DNA from: JAACEU01 sp043816165 | GTDB taxonomy: Bacteria; Patescibacteriota; Gracilibacteria; UBA1369; LOWO2-01-FULL-3 | Reading direction: 5' to 3' | Assembly: GCA_043816165.1 (NCBI GenBank) | Contig: JBDRIE010000043.1 | Span: 1 to 58,824, forward strand | DNA: 58,824 nucleotides | In this document: piece by piece, positions 57,054 through 58,824 of the stretch | How positions within the stretch are numbered: position 1 is the first letter of the stretch | Layout of the letters: each line of letters starts with the position of its first letter | The notes under the pieces: generated by a model | Told to the model about the DNA's origin: nothing | What the model saw: only the letters and a program-made list of their open reading frames with translations | Database searches by the model: none | Made by a program: the position numbers and the translations under genes

Positions 57054-58824
57054 ATGAAGAACATTATATCCTTTTTCCCAAAGGAAGAGCTTAAGGAAGC
57101 TGAGAAGCTTTTTTATAAATCAAAAAATATAAGCTTTTCCGGTTCCGGAAATAGCTCGAGTAAAGCCATGCTTGTTTCGGCTGTTTTATTGGACGAATGG
57201 AAAGATGGTGGGAATTTATTATGGATAGTTAACAACAGGGAGGAACAAAACGAAACAGTACAGGCGTTGTCTATGTGGGGAGACAGAAAAGTTTTTTTGT
57301 ATTCGAAAAGGAGGGAAGACGAGAAATTGAATTTTCCAACATCTTATGATTTTGAGAGGGCGATAAGGGTTGATTTAGTTGAATTTATTTCCAGGATTTA
57401 TACAAATAAGAATGCGATCTTTGTTGTGGATTTTGAAACACTCCTCCAAGAATTTTTGGATCCAAAGGTTTTGGCTAATGAAAAATATTCCGTGAAAGTT
57501 GGAGAGAAACTGGATAGCGTTACTCTTGTTGAAGAATTAGTTTCCAGGGGGTATGAGGTGACTGATCATGAGGTTTTGAAGAAAGGTCAGTATTATCAAG
57601 TTGGTGATAGTATGTATGTTTTTCCAATTAACGAGGAGGCTCCGGTGCGCATAACTATCGGATTTAGCGAGACGGAGGAGGTCGTGTATGTGGACGTTGA
57701 GGATAATAAAAAACCCGAGGGAGGGGGGCTTAAAAAATTGGATATTTTTCCGATAGATTTCGACGAAGCGGTTAGCGACATTGTTGACATTTTTGGGCGC
57801 GAAGGGGTTGTAGTGGAGGACGAAATAGACGTTGTGGACGAGTATTATGAGGTTTGGAATTCGTTTATGGAGCAAGCGACCAATACCGCGAGGACAATCT
57901 CGTTTACTTCTTTTAACGACGACGAGAACAATCATAGACATTTACACTATTTGTCTGTTTTGCAGTATAGGAGCGGTTATGATTTCGCGAACGACCTGAG
58001 GGACAAGATAAGCGCCGGTTGGAAGACAATGTTTTTTACCAAGAATTTTAACGAGGTTCAGGGGCTTTTGAGAGACCAGAAAGTGCCTTTTGTTGAGGGG
58101 ATTTCGAAGGATAAGGTCTCGGGGTCTTCTGTTTTTCTGATAGAAATGGACAAAGGAGATGTTTTTCCAAAATCTTTTCAAGCGCCTAAAGATAAAATGT
58201 TGCTTTTGTCAGACTTGGATATTGCTTTGGTGCGAGACGAAGGAAAGAAGGTTAGCAGGGGAACCGTGTTTGAGGATTTTTTAACAAGTTTGAAGCCCGG
58301 GGATTTTGTGGTTCATGCGGATCACGGGATTGCAAGGTTTTTGGGGCTGGATAAAAAAACCGTTGACGACATCACGAAAGAGTATTTGAAGCTTGGGTAT
58401 GCGGAAAACGACAAACTGTTTGTGCCGATTGATCAAGCGGACAAGGTTTCCAAATTTATTGGTGCGGGAGATCGCGCGCCAAAATTAACCCGACTTGGGT
58501 CTGCCGAATGGAACACAATGCAGAGCCGTGTCCGCAAAGAAACAGAAGCGATTGCAAAGGAATTGCTGGAGCTTTATGCAGAGCGTGAACACGCCAAGGG
58601 CTACGCCTTCAAAGAGGACTCCCCGGAGATTGGGAGGTTTGAAAATGAGTTTCCCTATGAAGAAACGCCGGGCCAGCTGCGCGCAATTTTCGACATGAAA
58701 GTCGACATGGAAAAGAAAAAACCAATGGACAGGCTGGTTTGCGGGGATGTTGGTTTTGGAAAAACGGAAGTGGCGATGCGCGCCGCGTTTAAGGCCGTGG
58801 TGGACAAGAAGCAAGTTGCGGTGC
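57054..58824 (+). CDS. mfd: Transcription-repair coupling factor Mfd, truncated by the window end
   Basis: From ATG at 57054 the frame stays open to the last base (590 codons). N-terminal UvrB-like domains, then the RNA polymerase-interacting domain KPGDFVVHADHGIARFLGL, and the start of the helicase RecG-like translocase: MDRLVCGDVGFGKTEVAMRAAFKAV (Walker A GFGKTE). The rest of the motor and the C-terminal domain are outside the window. Displaces stalled RNA polymerase and recruits UvrA. Confidence 0.96.
   Translation, partial: MKNIISFFPKEELKEAEKLFYKSKNISFSGSGNSSSKAMLVSAVLLDEWKDGGNLLWIVNNREEQNETVQALSMWGDRKVFLYSKRREDEKLNFPTSYDFERAIRVDLVEFISRIYTNKNAIFVVDFETLLQEFLDPKVLANEKYSVKVGEKLDSVTLVEELVSRGYEVTDHEVLKKGQYYQVGDSMYVFPINEEAPVRITIGFSETEEVVYVDVEDNKKPEGGGLKKLDIFPIDFDEAVSDIVDIFGREGVVVEDEIDVVDEYYEVWNSFMEQATNTARTISFTSFNDDENNHRHLHYLSVLQYRSGYDFANDLRDKISAGWKTMFFTKNFNEVQGLLRDQKVPFVEGISKDKVSGSSVFLIEMDKGDVFPKSFQAPKDKMLLLSDLDIALVRDEGKKVSRGTVFEDFLTSLKPGDFVVHADHGIARFLGLDKKTVDDITKEYLKLGYAENDKLFVPIDQADKVSKFIGAGDRAPKLTRLGSAEWNTMQSRVRKETEAIAKELLELYAEREHAKGYAFKEDSPEIGRFENEFPYEETPGQLRAIFDMKVDMEKKKPMDRLVCGDVGFGKTEVAMRAAFKAVVDKKQVAV

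Overview
The window looks like part of a chromosome from an uncultivated Candidate Phyla Radiation (Patescibacteria) bacterium, most plausibly Peregrinibacteria-like. Grounds: a small-genome style with many convergent or overlapping genes, few Shine-Dalgarno sequences, core genes scattered rather than in classical operons, stand-alone 5'-3' exonuclease, DUF5665, T4SS-type pilin and VanW proteins, FemX-type peptidyltransferase, and toxin-antitoxin pairs with AT-rich operators. UGA is a stop (for example korA) and RF2 is present, so this is the standard code and not the UGA=Gly code of Gracilibacteria/Absconditabacteria. The taxon call is inference.

Layout. 1-9.1 kb: truncated secreted beta-helix protein, dus, a class III nucleotidyl cyclase with a voltage-sensor-like N-terminus, a CDP-archaeol-synthase-like membrane enzyme with RNase J, murD, a lipid flippase. 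9.2-20.4 kb: prfB, an ORF6N protein, a toxin-antitoxin pair with def, femX, ftsZ-ftsA, exonuclease, pilin-khpA-rpsP, a DciA-like protein and a glycosyltransferase. 20.6-21.6 kb: a LAGLIDADG endonuclease whose stop codon lies inside a tRNA-Asp gene that is split by a 242-nt group I intron. 21.6-28.8 kb: a second toxin-antitoxin-like pair, a permease, an ECF sigma/acidic membrane protein pair, a lipoprotein with eight Trp/Tyr/Asp/Cys repeats, lgt, and a DsbA-VKOR disulfide module. 28.8-32 kb: cobalamin adenosyltransferase with a two-subunit 2-oxoacid:ferredoxin oxidoreductase. 32-41 kb: a third toxin-antitoxin cassette bounded by 30-bp direct repeats, queG, nrnA-like, carB, recR and unknown genes. 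41.4-44.9 kb: MEP isoprenoid genes ispE, ispDF fusion, dxr, with a response regulator. 45-46.2 kb: infC-rpmI-rplT, infC having only AUU/AUA as possible starts. 46.2-49.3 kb: membrane Ser/Thr kinase, acylphosphatase, lipoprotein cyclophilin. 49.4-58.8 kb: DNA polymerase III delta', RicT-like, TPR protein, VanW, YtxH, RNase Y, then divergently dnaN and mfd (truncated by the window end).

The genes cover cell-wall synthesis and division, RNA processing and turnover (RNase J and RNase Y together), translation, replication/repair and envelope protein maturation (Lgt, DsbA, VKOR). The most unusual signals are the interrupted tRNA-Asp with its overlapping endonuclease, the voltage-sensor/cyclase fusion, the Cys-repeat lipoprotein beside sigma, Lgt and disulfide genes, and a nearly identical 51-bp GC-rich element present four times, twice inside genes (femX, carB) where it is read through in different frames. 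No CRISPR array, rRNA gene, transposase or prophage was seen.
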